NCBI GenBank assembly: GCA_963712835.1
Contig: CAVQJJ010000019.1
Span: forward strand, 62,001 to 126,000
Reading direction: 5' to 3'
Origin: DATARH01 sp963712835
GTDB taxonomy: Bacteria > Pseudomonadota > Alphaproteobacteria > ATCC43930 > CGMCC-115725
DNA: 64,000 nucleotides
Part shown: positions 44,690 through 53,318 of the stretch, one piece after another
Layout: every line of letters starts with the position of its first letter
Numbering within the stretch: position 1 is the stretch's first letter
Position numbers and translations under genes: made by a program
The notes under the pieces: generated by a model
What the model was told of the DNA's origin: nothing
Seen by the model: only the letters and a program-made list of their open reading frames with translations
Database searches by the model: none

Positions 44690-44727
44690 CGGGCAATTAT
44701 TTGGAAACAAATTGTAACTGTGCCCGC
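44689..44727 (+). terminator. Nested hairpin after the second Crp/Fnr gene
   Basis: Outer arms GCGGGCA (44689-44695) and TGCCCGC (44721-44727) enclose an inner ATTTG-GAAA-CAAAT stem-loop, starting in the stop codon. No T-run follows; an mRNA 3' structure or weak terminator is possible. Confidence 0.35.
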
Positions 44728-44806
44728 AGGCGGACAGATTAAAGTTTGGGCAAGCCGACATGGTGCGATTTGTTGGCGTTTCGGCCAATAGTTGGGGAAT
44801 CACAGT

Positions 44807-45103
44807 ATGTTGCTTGTCGAGATCGAGAAGCCGGCGAACGTGTCGCTGTCGGCATGGTTCGGCGAACTGCGCGATTGGCTCGATGCAAACCACTGCGCGC
44901 CGGCGGTCTTCACGCAAAGCGGCCGGCGGCTCGACGGGCTGATCTACCGCATCTCGTTTGAGAACACGGCGCTCGCGCATCGCTTCTCGCTGAGGTTCAA
45001 GCGCTACTTGCCGGTCGTTCGTCGCGCGACGCCGTTCGAGCGCGACCAGCTCAGCGCGATGGCGCTGTCCACCGAAGCCGCCGGCGCGGGAGCTGCCGAC
45101 TAG
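44807..45103 (+). CDS. Small protein of unknown function
   Basis: A 98-residue open frame starting at ATG 44807, nine bases after GGGGA. No family recognised. It has an N-terminal beta-alpha pattern (MLLVEIEKPANVSLSAWFGELRDWLDA) and a basic middle (FSLRFKRYLPVVRR). Codon use looks like that of its neighbours. It lies between the Crp pair and the aminotransferase gene, same strand. Confidence 0.55.
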   Translation: MLLVEIEKPANVSLSAWFGELRDWLDANHCAPAVFTQSGRRLDGLIYRISFENTALAHRFSLRFKRYLPVVRRATPFERDQLSAMALSTEAAGAGAAD

Positions 45104-45177
45104 GCCTCGCCAACCCGCTTGTCGGCCTCGCCGTTCGTCGCCACACTGCGCGCGACGCAGCGACGAGTCCTGTCCCT

Positions 45178-46356
45178 ATGAAAAACACCGCCCCCGTCCA
45201 TACCGGCCGGCATTTTCTGCAAATTCCCGGGCCGACCAACGTGCCCGACCGCGTGCTGCACGCGATGGCGTCCCCGACGATCGATCATCGTGGGCCGGAA
45301 TTCAGCACGCTCGGCAAGGACGTCATCGCCGGCATGAAGCGGATATTCCAGACCCAGGGTACCGTGGTCATCTACCCGTCATCCGGCACCGGCGCATGGG
45401 AGGCGGCGCTGGTCAACACGCTGTCGCCGGGCGACAAGGTGCTGATGTTCGAGACCGGCCAGTTCGCGACGCTGTGGCGGCAGATGGCCGGGCGGCTCGG
45501 AATCGAGATCGAATTCGTGCCGGGCGATTGGCGGCATGGCGTCGATCCGGCGCTGGTCGAGGAAAAGCTCAGCGCCGACCGCGAGCACCAGGTCAAGGCG
45601 GTGTGCATGGTGCACAACGAGACCTCGACCGGCGTCACCAGCCGCGTGGCCGAGGTTCGCGCGGCGATCGACCGCGCACGCCACCCGGCGCTGCTGATGG
45701 TCGACACGATCTCCTCGCTCGCCTCGATCGATTACCGGCACGACGAATGGAAAGTCGATGTCACGGTTGGCGGTTCGCAGAAAGGGCTGATGCTGCCGCC
45801 CGGGCTCGGGTTCAACGCGGTATCGGAAAAGGCGCTGGCCGTGTCGAAGACCGCGAGGCTGACCCGCTCGTACTGGGACTGGCAGGCGATGCAGGAGAGC
45901 GGCACGACGGGGTTCTTCCCCTATACGCCCGGCACCAATTTGCTCTACGGGCTGCGCGAGGCGCTGAAGATGCTCCTCGAAGAGGAGGGGCTCGACAATG
46001 TCTTCGCCCGCCACGCGCGGCACGGCGAGGCGACGCGGCGCGCGGTCGACGGCTGGGGGCTCGAGACGGTCTGCCAGGACGCGCGCGAGCACTCGAACTC
46101 GCTGACGGCGGTGCTGGTGCCCGAGGGCCACGACGCCGACAAGCTGCGCGAGACCATCCTCGACGCGTTCGACATGTCGCTCGGCACCGGGCTTGGTAAG
46201 CTGCGCGGCAAGATCTTCCGCATCGGTCATCTTGGGCATTTCAACGATCTGATGCTGTGCGGCACGCTGTGCGGCGTGGAAATGGGATTAGCGAAGGCCG
46301 GTATTCCGCACAAGCCAGGCGGGGTGGCCGCGGCGCTCGAATATTTGGGTGAATAA
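45178..46356 (+). CDS. sgaA: Serine--glyoxylate aminotransferase (class V)
   Basis: Transfers the amino group of serine to glyoxylate giving glycine and hydroxypyruvate (serine cycle or photorespiration-like glycolate use). The 392-residue product starts GRHFLQIPGPTNVPDRVL as in the family; the PLP-binding Lys is in GGSQKGLMLPPGLG and the Asp in LMVDTISSL. The gene precedes an FAH-type hydratase, an amidotransferase-like protein and a cytochrome b561 on the same strand. Other serine-cycle genes are not seen in the window. Confidence 0.92.
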   Translation: MKNTAPVHTGRHFLQIPGPTNVPDRVLHAMASPTIDHRGPEFSTLGKDVIAGMKRIFQTQGTVVIYPSSGTGAWEAALVNTLSPGDKVLMFETGQFATLWRQMAGRLGIEIEFVPGDWRHGVDPALVEEKLSADREHQVKAVCMVHNETSTGVTSRVAEVRAAIDRARHPALLMVDTISSLASIDYRHDEWKVDVTVGGSQKGLMLPPGLGFNAVSEKALAVSKTARLTRSYWDWQAMQESGTTGFFPYTPGTNLLYGLREALKMLLEEEGLDNVFARHARHGEATRRAVDGWGLETVCQDAREHSNSLTAVLVPEGHDADKLRETILDAFDMSLGTGLGKLRGKIFRIGHLGHFNDLMLCGTLCGVEMGLAKAGIPHKPGGVAAALEYLGE

Positions 46357-46391
46357 GGGGGAGTTGCACTTGCGCCCTGGCGTCTTTCGAA

Positions 46392-46476
46392 GCCCTCGGC
46401 CGGCCGAACCGTCCGAGGGCGCCTCAGGATGAGGACAGAAGGTTTGATGGCATCGAGGAAAGCCCTCACCCTGAGG
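46392..46476. repeat. REP-like double inverted repeat
   Basis: GCCCTCGG (46392-46399) pairs with CCGAGGGC (46413-46420), and CCTCAGGATGAGG (46422-46434) pairs with CCTCACCCTGAGG (46464-46476) except at one position. It fills the gap between sgaA and the hydratase gene. CCTCACCCTGAGG-type repeats are common in alphaproteobacteria. Confidence 0.5.
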
Positions 46477-46535
46477 TGCGACTGAGAGGGCCCGCAAGGA
46501 CGTACTGAATCGATCCAGCTTGGAGAGGAACCAGC

Positions 46536-47285
46536 ATGACCCCCGACCAGGTCGAACGCGCCGCCAGCGCCCTTGTCGCCGCCCGCAAGGGTTCGGCGAT
46601 CGCCCAGCTTCCCGAGGGGGCCATCCCGCAAAGCGAAGCGGACTCTTACCAGGTGCAGGACGCGGTGATCGCCAAGCTCGGCGGTACGATCGGCGGCTGG
46701 AAGGTCGGCATCTCGCCGCTCGGCGGACATTTCGCGGCGCCGATCTATGCATCGACCGTGGTGCCGAGCCCGGCAAGCCTGCCGGCGCGCAATTTCAAGA
46801 TCATCGGCATCGAGTGCGAGATCGGCTTCCGCTTCAATACGGCGCTGCCCGCGCGGCCGCAGCCTTATACGCGGCACGAGGTGCTGGCGGCGGCTTCGCT
46901 TGTTCCGACGATCGAGGTCGTCGACTCGCGCTACCAGGATTTCCGCGCGATCGACCGGCTGATGGTGCTGGCCGACAATTTCTCGAACGGCGCGCTGGTC
47001 TACGGGCCGCCGGCGAAGGATTGGGACGGCATCGACCTCGCGCATCCGCCGATCGAGGTGACCGCCGACGGCAAGCACTTCGCGGACTGCACGGGCCTGC
47101 GCGCCGGGACGCCGATCGAACTGCTGCTGGCCGCGGTAGAACACGCCAACCACCGCGGCGGCATCGCGGCCGGCACCGTGATCACCACCGGCACGCATAC
47201 CGGACTCGTCTTCACCGAGCCGGGGACAAGGATCGTCGCCGATTACGGCAGGCTCGGCCGGGTCGAGGTCTCGTTCCCAAAGTGA
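46536..47285 (+). CDS. 2-keto-4-pentenoate hydratase / FAH family protein
   Basis: The 249-residue product belongs to the MhpD/HpaH group of the fumarylacetoacetase superfamily: GWKVGISPLGGHFAAPIYA, IGIECEIGFRF with metal-binding Glu residues, EVVDSRYQDFRAID, and a TTGTHTG turn near the C-terminus. Members hydrate 2-hydroxypentadienoates in aromatic degradation, or are oxaloacetate decarboxylases; no other aromatic-degradation gene is near. ATG 46536 follows GAGAGGAA. Confidence 0.85.
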   Translation: MTPDQVERAASALVAARKGSAIAQLPEGAIPQSEADSYQVQDAVIAKLGGTIGGWKVGISPLGGHFAAPIYASTVVPSPASLPARNFKIIGIECEIGFRFNTALPARPQPYTRHEVLAAASLVPTIEVVDSRYQDFRAIDRLMVLADNFSNGALVYGPPAKDWDGIDLAHPPIEVTADGKHFADCTGLRAGTPIELLLAAVEHANHRGGIAAGTVITTGTHTGLVFTEPGTRIVADYGRLGRVEVSFPK

Positions 47286-47308
47286 GCGGAGCGGCGGCGA
47301 CCTAGCGG

Positions 47309-48757
47309 ATGCTCCTTCACCTCGCCTGGCACCGCAATCACGATGGCTTCGACCTGGCGGTGGCGGCCAACCGGCTGGCTTCGCGCGGGGCGCATCTGTG
47401 GTGGCTTGGCGCGAGCGGGCCGGCTCACGAGCCGGGCGACTACCTGTGTGAGCTCGACGCGGAATCGGCCGAGCGGCTTACCGGGTTCGGCATCGAAGCG
47501 GAGGTGTGGGACGGTAGGCTGCCCGACGACGCGGTGGCGCTTGCCCACCCGCGGATCGCGCTGTTCGCCGGCGCTGCTGCGTCCTACCCGTTCTTTGCCT
47601 ATTACGCGATGGCGCTCGCCCGGCTCGGCTTTGATTTCGAGTTGGTCGACGGCGAGGCGATCGCCAGCGGCGTGCTGAGCCGGTTCGATCTGCTGGTGCT
47701 GCCAAGCGGGTTTTCGGTCTGGGGCCTCGATGCGGCCGAAGGCGTTGTCGGCGCCGATATCGCGGTGCGGCAATTTCTTGCTGGCGACGGCGCGGCGATC
47801 GGGTCGGGCGGCGGCGCGTTCTATCTGTCCACCGGCCGGCCGGGATGGACCAACGCCGCCCTGGCGCGGCCCATCTACACCCATGAGTTCCTGCGCACCG
47901 GGGTCGGGATCGTCAGCCTGTTGCTGGGGCGCGACAGTATCGGCTTCGGCTGTCCGCCGACGGTCGAGATGCCCTATTACCACGGGCCGATCTTCGCCGA
48001 GCTCGACCGCGCCGTCTCGTCAGCCGGGACATTCGAACGGCTGGTGATGCCGGGACACCTCTTTGTGCCGAACCCGCTCGATAACGGCTTCTTCCAGAGC
48101 GAGATGGCGGGGCAGACCGCGATCATCCGCGCCGAGACGCGGCGCGGCCGCGCGGTGCTGTTTGCGGCAAACCCGGAGATGGGCGATCTCATCCGCAAGT
48201 ACATCGCGCTCGATGGTTACATCGTCCGCTACTTGCCGATCCGCGGCGAGGCGGCGATGGCCGACACGCTGCGCCATTACCGGCCGCTCGACCCGCCCTG
48301 CTGGCGGCTGATCCTCAACGCGATCCACAGCCTGATGCTGCGCTTCGAGCCGCCCGGCGCGATGCCGGCGTGGTCGACGCCGGCACAACCGCAGGAACCA
48401 CGCGTGCGGCTGACCACTTCGCTCGATGGGGCGCTGCGACGACTGAAGCTCGCCGACGATATGCCGCTGCGCACGCTGCTCGGCATGGTGCGCGACGATC
48501 TGCGCGCGCGGGTGCGCGGCCTCACCGACCGGCTGGAGGCGGTGGAGACCGCGTTCTCGGCGCTCGACCCGCCGGCGCCGGGCATTCGCTATCTATGGGC
48601 CGGTTGCGAGGACGCGGCGCTAACGGCGGTGGCGGACGCGGCGAAGAGCGACCGTCCGATCGTCGAGCGGCTCGCCGAGTTCGAGACGGCGCTGGTTCTC
48701 GCCGAGAGTTGGTGTCGGTTGGCCGAGGCCGAGCGTCATTTCGGGAGGGGGCGGTGA
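47309..48757 (+). CDS. Unknown protein with class I amidotransferase-like N-terminal half
   Basis: A 482-residue protein, not recognised as a named family. Residues 80-330 look like a glutamine-amidotransferase/BPL_N-type flavodoxin-like fold: IALFAGAAASYPFFAYYAMALARLGFDFELVDGEAI, then FDLLVLPSGFSVWG and AIGSGGGAFYLS where such proteins have the nucleophile elbow, here with Gly instead of Cys, so it is probably not an active amidotransferase. The C-terminal 130 residues are helical. It starts 23 bp after the hydratase gene and overlaps the cytochrome b561 gene by 4 bp. Confidence 0.65.
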   Translation: MLLHLAWHRNHDGFDLAVAANRLASRGAHLWWLGASGPAHEPGDYLCELDAESAERLTGFGIEAEVWDGRLPDDAVALAHPRIALFAGAAASYPFFAYYAMALARLGFDFELVDGEAIASGVLSRFDLLVLPSGFSVWGLDAAEGVVGADIAVRQFLAGDGAAIGSGGGAFYLSTGRPGWTNAALARPIYTHEFLRTGVGIVSLLLGRDSIGFGCPPTVEMPYYHGPIFAELDRAVSSAGTFERLVMPGHLFVPNPLDNGFFQSEMAGQTAIIRAETRRGRAVLFAANPEMGDLIRKYIALDGYIVRYLPIRGEAAMADTLRHYRPLDPPCWRLILNAIHSLMLRFEPPGAMPAWSTPAQPQEPRVRLTTSLDGALRRLKLADDMPLRTLLGMVRDDLRARVRGLTDRLEAVETAFSALDPPAPGIRYLWAGCEDAALTAVADAAKSDRPIVERLAEFETALVLAESWCRLAEAERHFGRGR

Positions 48758-49305
48758 TCGCGCGCGGGGATGCGGCGTACGATCCGGTCACGCGCCGGCT
48801 GCATTGGGTGAACGCGATCCTGGCGCTGGTCACGATCGCTCTGGCCTGGTGCCTGCTCGGCGTACCGCGGCACGATGCGGCGCGCGGATGGCTCTTGATG
48901 CTGCACGGTTCATTCGGCATCGCCATCCTGGCGCTGATGCTGTTCTGGGCGGGGTGGCGGTTGCGCCATGGCGCGCCGCCGCTGCGTCCGACGCTGCGTC
49001 GGTTCGAGGCGGCGCTGGCGCGGGCGACGCATGCAGCGATCTTCGTGTCGTTCATCGCGATGCCGATCACCGGCTATGTGGGCCTCGCGGCGGCTGGGAA
49101 GCCGGTGGATCTTTTCGGCCTCGTGGCGATCCCGCCGCTGATGCCGCAAAGCGGCTTGCTGTCGCAGGCGGCGATCGCATTGCATCTGCTCGGCGAATTT
49201 TTGATCTACGGCCTGGTCGCGCTGCACATCGCCGCGGCGCTCATGCACGGCTTCATCAGGCGCGACGGCATCCTTGAGCGGATGCTGAGCAGACCGTCAG
49301 TTTGA
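48754..49305 (+). CDS. Cytochrome b561 family membrane protein
   Basis: A 183-residue protein with four membrane helices and the paired His expected to bind two b hemes: RRLHWVNAI, MLHGSFGI, ATHAAIF, IALHLLGEF and ALHIAAALMHGF. Members move electrons between quinol and soluble acceptors in the inner membrane. GTG 48754 follows GGGAGGGGGC and overlaps the stop of the preceding gene, so it is translationally coupled. Its last 9 bases overlap the convergent DUF2794 gene. Confidence 0.88.
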   Translation: MIARGDAAYDPVTRRLHWVNAILALVTIALAWCLLGVPRHDAARGWLLMLHGSFGIAILALMLFWAGWRLRHGAPPLRPTLRRFEAALARATHAAIFVSFIAMPITGYVGLAAAGKPVDLFGLVAIPPLMPQSGLLSQAAIALHLLGEFLIYGLVALHIAAALMHGFIRRDGILERMLSRPSV

Positions 49306-49656
49306 GCCGGTCGCGACCAGCGACAGCTTGCCGCGGAAGTAGTCGAGCGCGTCGCCGAGGGTCGAGGCCACCTGCAGCCGCTGGCGGCCGCTCATCACGA
49401 CGAACTCGGGCGGGCTGGCCGACGAGATGGCGGATTTGACGATCGTATAAAGCGCCGCTTCCTGGCTGTGGCGGAAGATCGAGAACAGCGCGTGGCCCTC
49501 GCGATGGTCGATCGCGTAGTCGCGCCACACACCGCGCATTACGTTTCGGCTGTAGAGGCCAAGGAGTTGGTTGAGCTCAGAACGGGTGAAAAATTGCGGC
49601 CGCCGTCTCGCCCGGTACTCCCGCAGGGGCAAAACCGTCGCGCTCTTGGTGCTCAT
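49297..49656 (-). CDS. DUF2794 family protein
   Basis: A 119-residue protein of a family restricted, as far as I know, to alphaproteobacteria. Typical: FTRSELNQLLGLYSRNVMRGVWRDYAID, then HALFSIFRHSQEAALYTIVK. Function unknown. ATG 49656 gives MSTKSATVLPLREYR; ATG 49674 (MGGGKAM) is in frame 18 bases upstream with a slightly better spaced ribosome site. Confidence 0.85.
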   Translation of the reverse strand: MSTKSATVLPLREYRARRRPQFFTRSELNQLLGLYSRNVMRGVWRDYAIDHREGHALFSIFRHSQEAALYTIVKSAISSASPPEFVVMSGRQRLQVASTLGDALDYFRGKLSLVATGSN

Positions 49657-49849
49657 CGCCTTGCCGCCGCCCATTGTCGCGCGCCCTTTGTCACGCGATT
49701 GCAATTTTGACCATTTCCGCCGGAGCGTCCAGCCGTCTCAACGGGCATTGCGCCCGTCGCGGCATTGCGGCGCTGTTTGGCTCGCCTCGGCCCGGCAAAT
49801 GTGTTAGCCAACCGCTCACCGCGACGGGTGAGTTCGGGTTGGGGCGTTC

Positions 49850-50491
49850 GTGAGCGACATATTCCGCGAAATCGACGAAGAGCTGCGTCGCGACAATCTC
49901 TTGAAGCTGTGGAAGCAATACGGCCGCTACGTGATCGCCGCAGTTGTGGTGCTGCTGCTGATCGCGGGGGGCGTCGTCGCCTGGCGCAACCATCAGCTGA
50001 CGCAGCGCCAAGCGCAGTCGGTGCGTTACGAGGCGGCGCTGGCGCTGCTGCGGCAAGGCAAGGACGCTGAGGCCGCCAAGATTTTAGCTTCAGCCGGTGC
50101 CGACGGCGGGTCATACGCGCAACTCGCGGCGTTCGAGGCGGCCGACCTCGCCGCGAAATCGGGCGATGTCAAGGGCGCGGTCGCCGATTACGATAAGCTC
50201 GCCGCCTCATCCGATTTAGATCCGGAATTGCGCGACGCGGCGACGCTGCTTTCGGTGATGAACGGCTTCGCCGACAGCGATCCGCAAAAAATGATCGATC
50301 GGCTGAAGCCGCTTGCCGAAGGCGGCAGCACGTGGCGGTACACCGCGCTCGATCTCACCGCCGCGGCCAAGCTCAAGGCCGGTGATAACGCAGGCGCGCT
50401 CGACATATACACAAAGCTCGCCGCGGATGCGGCCGCCCCGCAAGGCCTGCGCAGCCGCGCCGCCGAGATGGCCACGGTGCTGAAGCCCTGA
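49850..50491 (+). CDS. YfgM-like TPR membrane-anchored protein
   Basis: The 213-residue product has a cytosolic N-terminus (SDIFREIDEELRRDNLLKLWKQYGRY), one membrane helix (VIAAVVVLLLIAGGVVAW) and periplasmic TPR-like repeats (TPR_21 family). YfgM is a chaperone-like partner of the Sec/PpiD system. The order YfgM-BamB-Der is conserved in many proteobacteria and is present here with 16 bp to bamB. The start is a GTG at 49850. Confidence 0.88.
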   Translation: MSDIFREIDEELRRDNLLKLWKQYGRYVIAAVVVLLLIAGGVVAWRNHQLTQRQAQSVRYEAALALLRQGKDAEAAKILASAGADGGSYAQLAAFEAADLAAKSGDVKGAVADYDKLAASSDLDPELRDAATLLSVMNGFADSDPQKMIDRLKPLAEGGSTWRYTALDLTAAAKLKAGDNAGALDIYTKLAADAAAPQGLRSRAAEMATVLKP

Positions 50492-50507
50492 TCGCGCGAT
50501 CGCCGCA

Positions 50508-51824
50508 ATGAAACGACGCCACTTCGTCACGGCGATGCTCGCCTCGCTGACCACGGCCGGATGCGGGCTGTTCGGATCGAAGCCGAAGGCGCGATTGCCC
50601 GGCGAGCGCATTTCGGTGCTCGGGCTCGACCGGCAGATCGAGGCAGACCCGGCGATCGCCAATAAGCCGGTGACAGTGCCGGCGCCGACGGCGAATCCGG
50701 ATTGGCCTGAGCCGGGCGGCAACCCAAGCCACGCGATGGGCAATCTCGCATTGCCCAATCAGGTCAAGAAGGCGTGGGAGACCAGTATCGGCGACGGAAC
50801 GTCGCGCTACTCCAAGGTCATGTCGCAGCCGGTTGTCGCCGCGGGCCGCGTCTTCGCGATGGACGGCGGCGTGCAAGTCAGCGCGGTCGATACGGCGAGC
50901 GGTAAGCGGTTCTGGCAAGTCGACCTGACGCCGCCCGAGCAGAAGGGCAACGCATTCGGCGGCGGCCCGTGCTTCTGGAACGGCCGGCTCTATGTGGCGA
51001 CGGGCTATGCCGAAGTCGTCGCGCTCGACCCCAGTGACGGCAAGATCATCTGGCGCAAGAATGTCGAGACGCCGATCCATGCCGCGCCGACCGTCGTCGA
51101 CAATCGGATCTTCCTCGTCACCGTCGACAACCAGCTGCTGGCGCTATCGGCGCAAGACGGCACGCGCCAATGGTCGCATACCGGCATCCCCGAGGTCGGC
51201 ACGCTGCTGGGCGATGCGAGCCCAGCGGTCGAGGGCGAAATCGTTGTCGTTGCCTATACCTCCGGCGAGCTATTCGCGATCCGCGTCGAGAACGGCCGCG
51301 TCCTGTGGTCGGAGAATTTGGCGTCGTCGCGCAGCATGGATGCGATGTCGGCGATGGCCGACATCCACGGCAGACCGGTGATCGACCGCGGGCGGGTCTT
51401 CGCGGTCAGCCATAGCGGGCGAATGATGGCGATCGACCTGCGCACTGGAAATCACGTCTGGGAGCAGGCTATCGGCAGCAGCCACGAGCCGTGGTGCGCC
51501 GGCGATTTCGTGTTCGTCATCACCAACAACCAGGAGGTCGTCTGCCTGACGCGCGACGAGGGCAAGGTGCGGTGGACCGCGCAGCTGCCGAACTACGAGG
51601 ACATGACGAAGAAGGAAGACCCGATCGAATGGGTGGGCCCGGTGATGGCCGGCGGGCAGCTGATTGCGTTGTCGTCGACGGGAGTCGCAATGTGGGTCTC
51701 AGCGCAGGACGGCAAGACGCAATGGCAGACGAATATGTCCGACAAGGGCTATCTCGGACCGATCATCGCCGGCAACACGGTTTACTTGCTGACCGACGAC
51801 GCCAATCTTTCGGCCTATCGGTAA
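50508..51824 (+). CDS. bamB: Outer-membrane assembly lipoprotein BamB
   Basis: BamB is a lipoprotein beta-propeller of the BAM complex that inserts outer-membrane proteins. The 438-residue product has a lipobox (TTAGC, Cys near residue 19) and eight PQQ-like blades (e.g. GRVFAMDGGVQVSAVDTASGKRFW written in repeated form V-x-A-L-D-x2-x-G-K). ATG 50508 lies 16 bp after the YfgM-like gene. It is followed by a REP-like element and der. Confidence 0.92.
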   Translation: MKRRHFVTAMLASLTTAGCGLFGSKPKARLPGERISVLGLDRQIEADPAIANKPVTVPAPTANPDWPEPGGNPSHAMGNLALPNQVKKAWETSIGDGTSRYSKVMSQPVVAAGRVFAMDGGVQVSAVDTASGKRFWQVDLTPPEQKGNAFGGGPCFWNGRLYVATGYAEVVALDPSDGKIIWRKNVETPIHAAPTVVDNRIFLVTVDNQLLALSAQDGTRQWSHTGIPEVGTLLGDASPAVEGEIVVVAYTSGELFAIRVENGRVLWSENLASSRSMDAMSAMADIHGRPVIDRGRVFAVSHSGRMMAIDLRTGNHVWEQAIGSSHEPWCAGDFVFVITNNQEVVCLTRDEGKVRWTAQLPNYEDMTKKEDPIEWVGPVMAGGQLIALSSTGVAMWVSAQDGKTQWQTNMSDKGYLGPIIAGNTVYLLTDDANLSAYR

Positions 51825-51827
51825 TAT

Positions 51828-51923
51828 TCAAGTGCGGCGGCACATCCGTGTCGCCTTCGGCACCGGGCCGTTCCCCCACCCGGCCACCCCACGAGAGTAT
51901 GCTGATTGGGCGGCCGGGTGGGG
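51828..51923. repeat. REP-like two-hairpin element, copy B
   Basis: Copy of the element at 14048. Hairpin 1: GGCGGCAC (51836-51843) and GTGTCGCC (51848-51855), 4-base loop. Hairpin 2: perfect 12-bp arms at 51874-51885 and 51912-51923 around 26 bases. It begins 3 bases after the bamB stop and may end the bamB transcript. Confidence 0.7.
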
Positions 51924-51972
51924 CAGCGGGTCGGAACCGCCTCCGTGCAAGCGGAGCGAGAGGGATGCGGCG

Positions 51973-53316
51973 ATGGGCTTCACGGTCGCCATACTCGGCC
52001 GGCCAAATGTCGGCAAATCGACGCTGTTCAACCGTCTGGTCGGCCGGCGCACGGCGCTGGTCGACGACGCGCCGGGGGTGACGCGGGACCGGCGCGAAGG
52101 TCAGGGCTGTATCGCCGACCTCGAATTCCGCGTTATCGACACCGCCGGACTCGAAGAGGCGGCCCCAACTTCGCTTGCCGGGCGTATGCGGGCGCAGACC
52201 GAGCGCTCGCTCGACCTCGCCGATGTCGTGCTCCTTGTCATCGACGCGCGCGAGGGGATCACCGAAGCTGACCGCCATTTCGGCGGCTGGCTGCGCAAGG
52301 GTGGCAAGCCCGTCGTGCTGATCGCCAACAAGGCCGAGGGACGCGCCGAACTCGGCGCGGTCGGCGAAGCCTATGCGCTCGGCCTCGGCGACCCGGTGCC
52401 GCTCTCGGCGCTGAACGGCGAGGGCTTCGCCGAGCTTTACGACCGGCTGCGCGATTTCGCACCGCTGCCCGAAGGCGACGCTTCGGAGGCCGAGCGGGTC
52501 GGCGAGCGGCCGCTGCAGCTGGCGATCGTCGGCCGGCCGAATGTCGGCAAATCGACGTTGGTCAACCGCCTTGTCGGCGAGGACCGGCTGCTCACCGGCC
52601 CCGAGCCCGGCATCACCCGCGACTCGATCGCGCTGGAATGGGAATGGCAGGGGCGCGCGATCCGCCTCGTCGATACGGCGGGGCTGCGCCGGCGAGCGCA
52701 TGTGCAGGACAAGCTCGAGCGGCTGTCAGTCGCCGACGCGCTGCGCACGATCCGTTTTGCCGGCACGGTGGTGCTGGTGCTCGACGCGCTCGAGCCGTTC
52801 GGCCGCCAGGACCTGACGATCGCCAACATGGTCGCCGAAGAGGGCAGGGCGCTGGTGCTCGCCGCCAATAAATGGGATGCGGTCGCCGACAAGCCAGCGG
52901 CACTGCGCCAGATGCGCGACCGCATCACCGCCTCGCTGGCGCAGCTGCAGGGCGTGGCGCTGGTGCCGATTTCGGGCATGGCCGGCACTGGGCTCGACGC
53001 GCTGATGAAGGCGGTCGTCGCGGCGGACGCGGTGTGGAACAAGCGGCTGCCGACCCCGGCGCTCAATCGCTGGCTCGCCGGCATCCAGCAGCACCATCCG
53101 CCGCCGCTGGTCGGCGCGCGCCGGCTTAAGCTGCGCTACATGACGCAGGCCAACACAAGGCCGCCGACATTTGCGTTGTTCGCGTCGAAGCCGAGCGAGC
53201 TTCCCGACAGCTACCGGCGCTACCTCGTCAACGCGCTGCGCCAGGATTTCGACCTGCCGGGGACGCCAATCCGGCTGATGCTGCGCAAGGGCGAAAATCC
53301 GTACGCGCGAGCGTAA
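51973..53316 (+). CDS. der: Ribosome biogenesis GTPase Der (EngA)
   Basis: Der has two GTPase domains in tandem and is needed for assembly of the 50S subunit. In the 447-residue product both G1 motifs are present (GRPNVGKST twice, near residues 9 and 188), as are DTAGL (twice), NKAEG and NKWD (G4), followed by a C-terminal KH-like domain. ATG 51973 gives the usual MGFTVAILGRPNVG. It is convergent with the SDR gene (2 bp apart). Confidence 0.97.
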   Translation: MGFTVAILGRPNVGKSTLFNRLVGRRTALVDDAPGVTRDRREGQGCIADLEFRVIDTAGLEEAAPTSLAGRMRAQTERSLDLADVVLLVIDAREGITEADRHFGGWLRKGGKPVVLIANKAEGRAELGAVGEAYALGLGDPVPLSALNGEGFAELYDRLRDFAPLPEGDASEAERVGERPLQLAIVGRPNVGKSTLVNRLVGEDRLLTGPEPGITRDSIALEWEWQGRAIRLVDTAGLRRRAHVQDKLERLSVADALRTIRFAGTVVLVLDALEPFGRQDLTIANMVAEEGRALVLAANKWDAVADKPAALRQMRDRITASLAQLQGVALVPISGMAGTGLDALMKAVVAADAVWNKRLPTPALNRWLAGIQQHHPPPLVGARRLKLRYMTQANTRPPTFALFASKPSELPDSYRRYLVNALRQDFDLPGTPIRLMLRKGENPYARA

Positions 53317-53318
53317 GC

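Noticed and set aside
44511..44717. Short frames overlapping the second Crp/Fnr gene as possible toxin or leader peptides
   Set aside because: They are entirely within a conserved gene and have no ribosome site.
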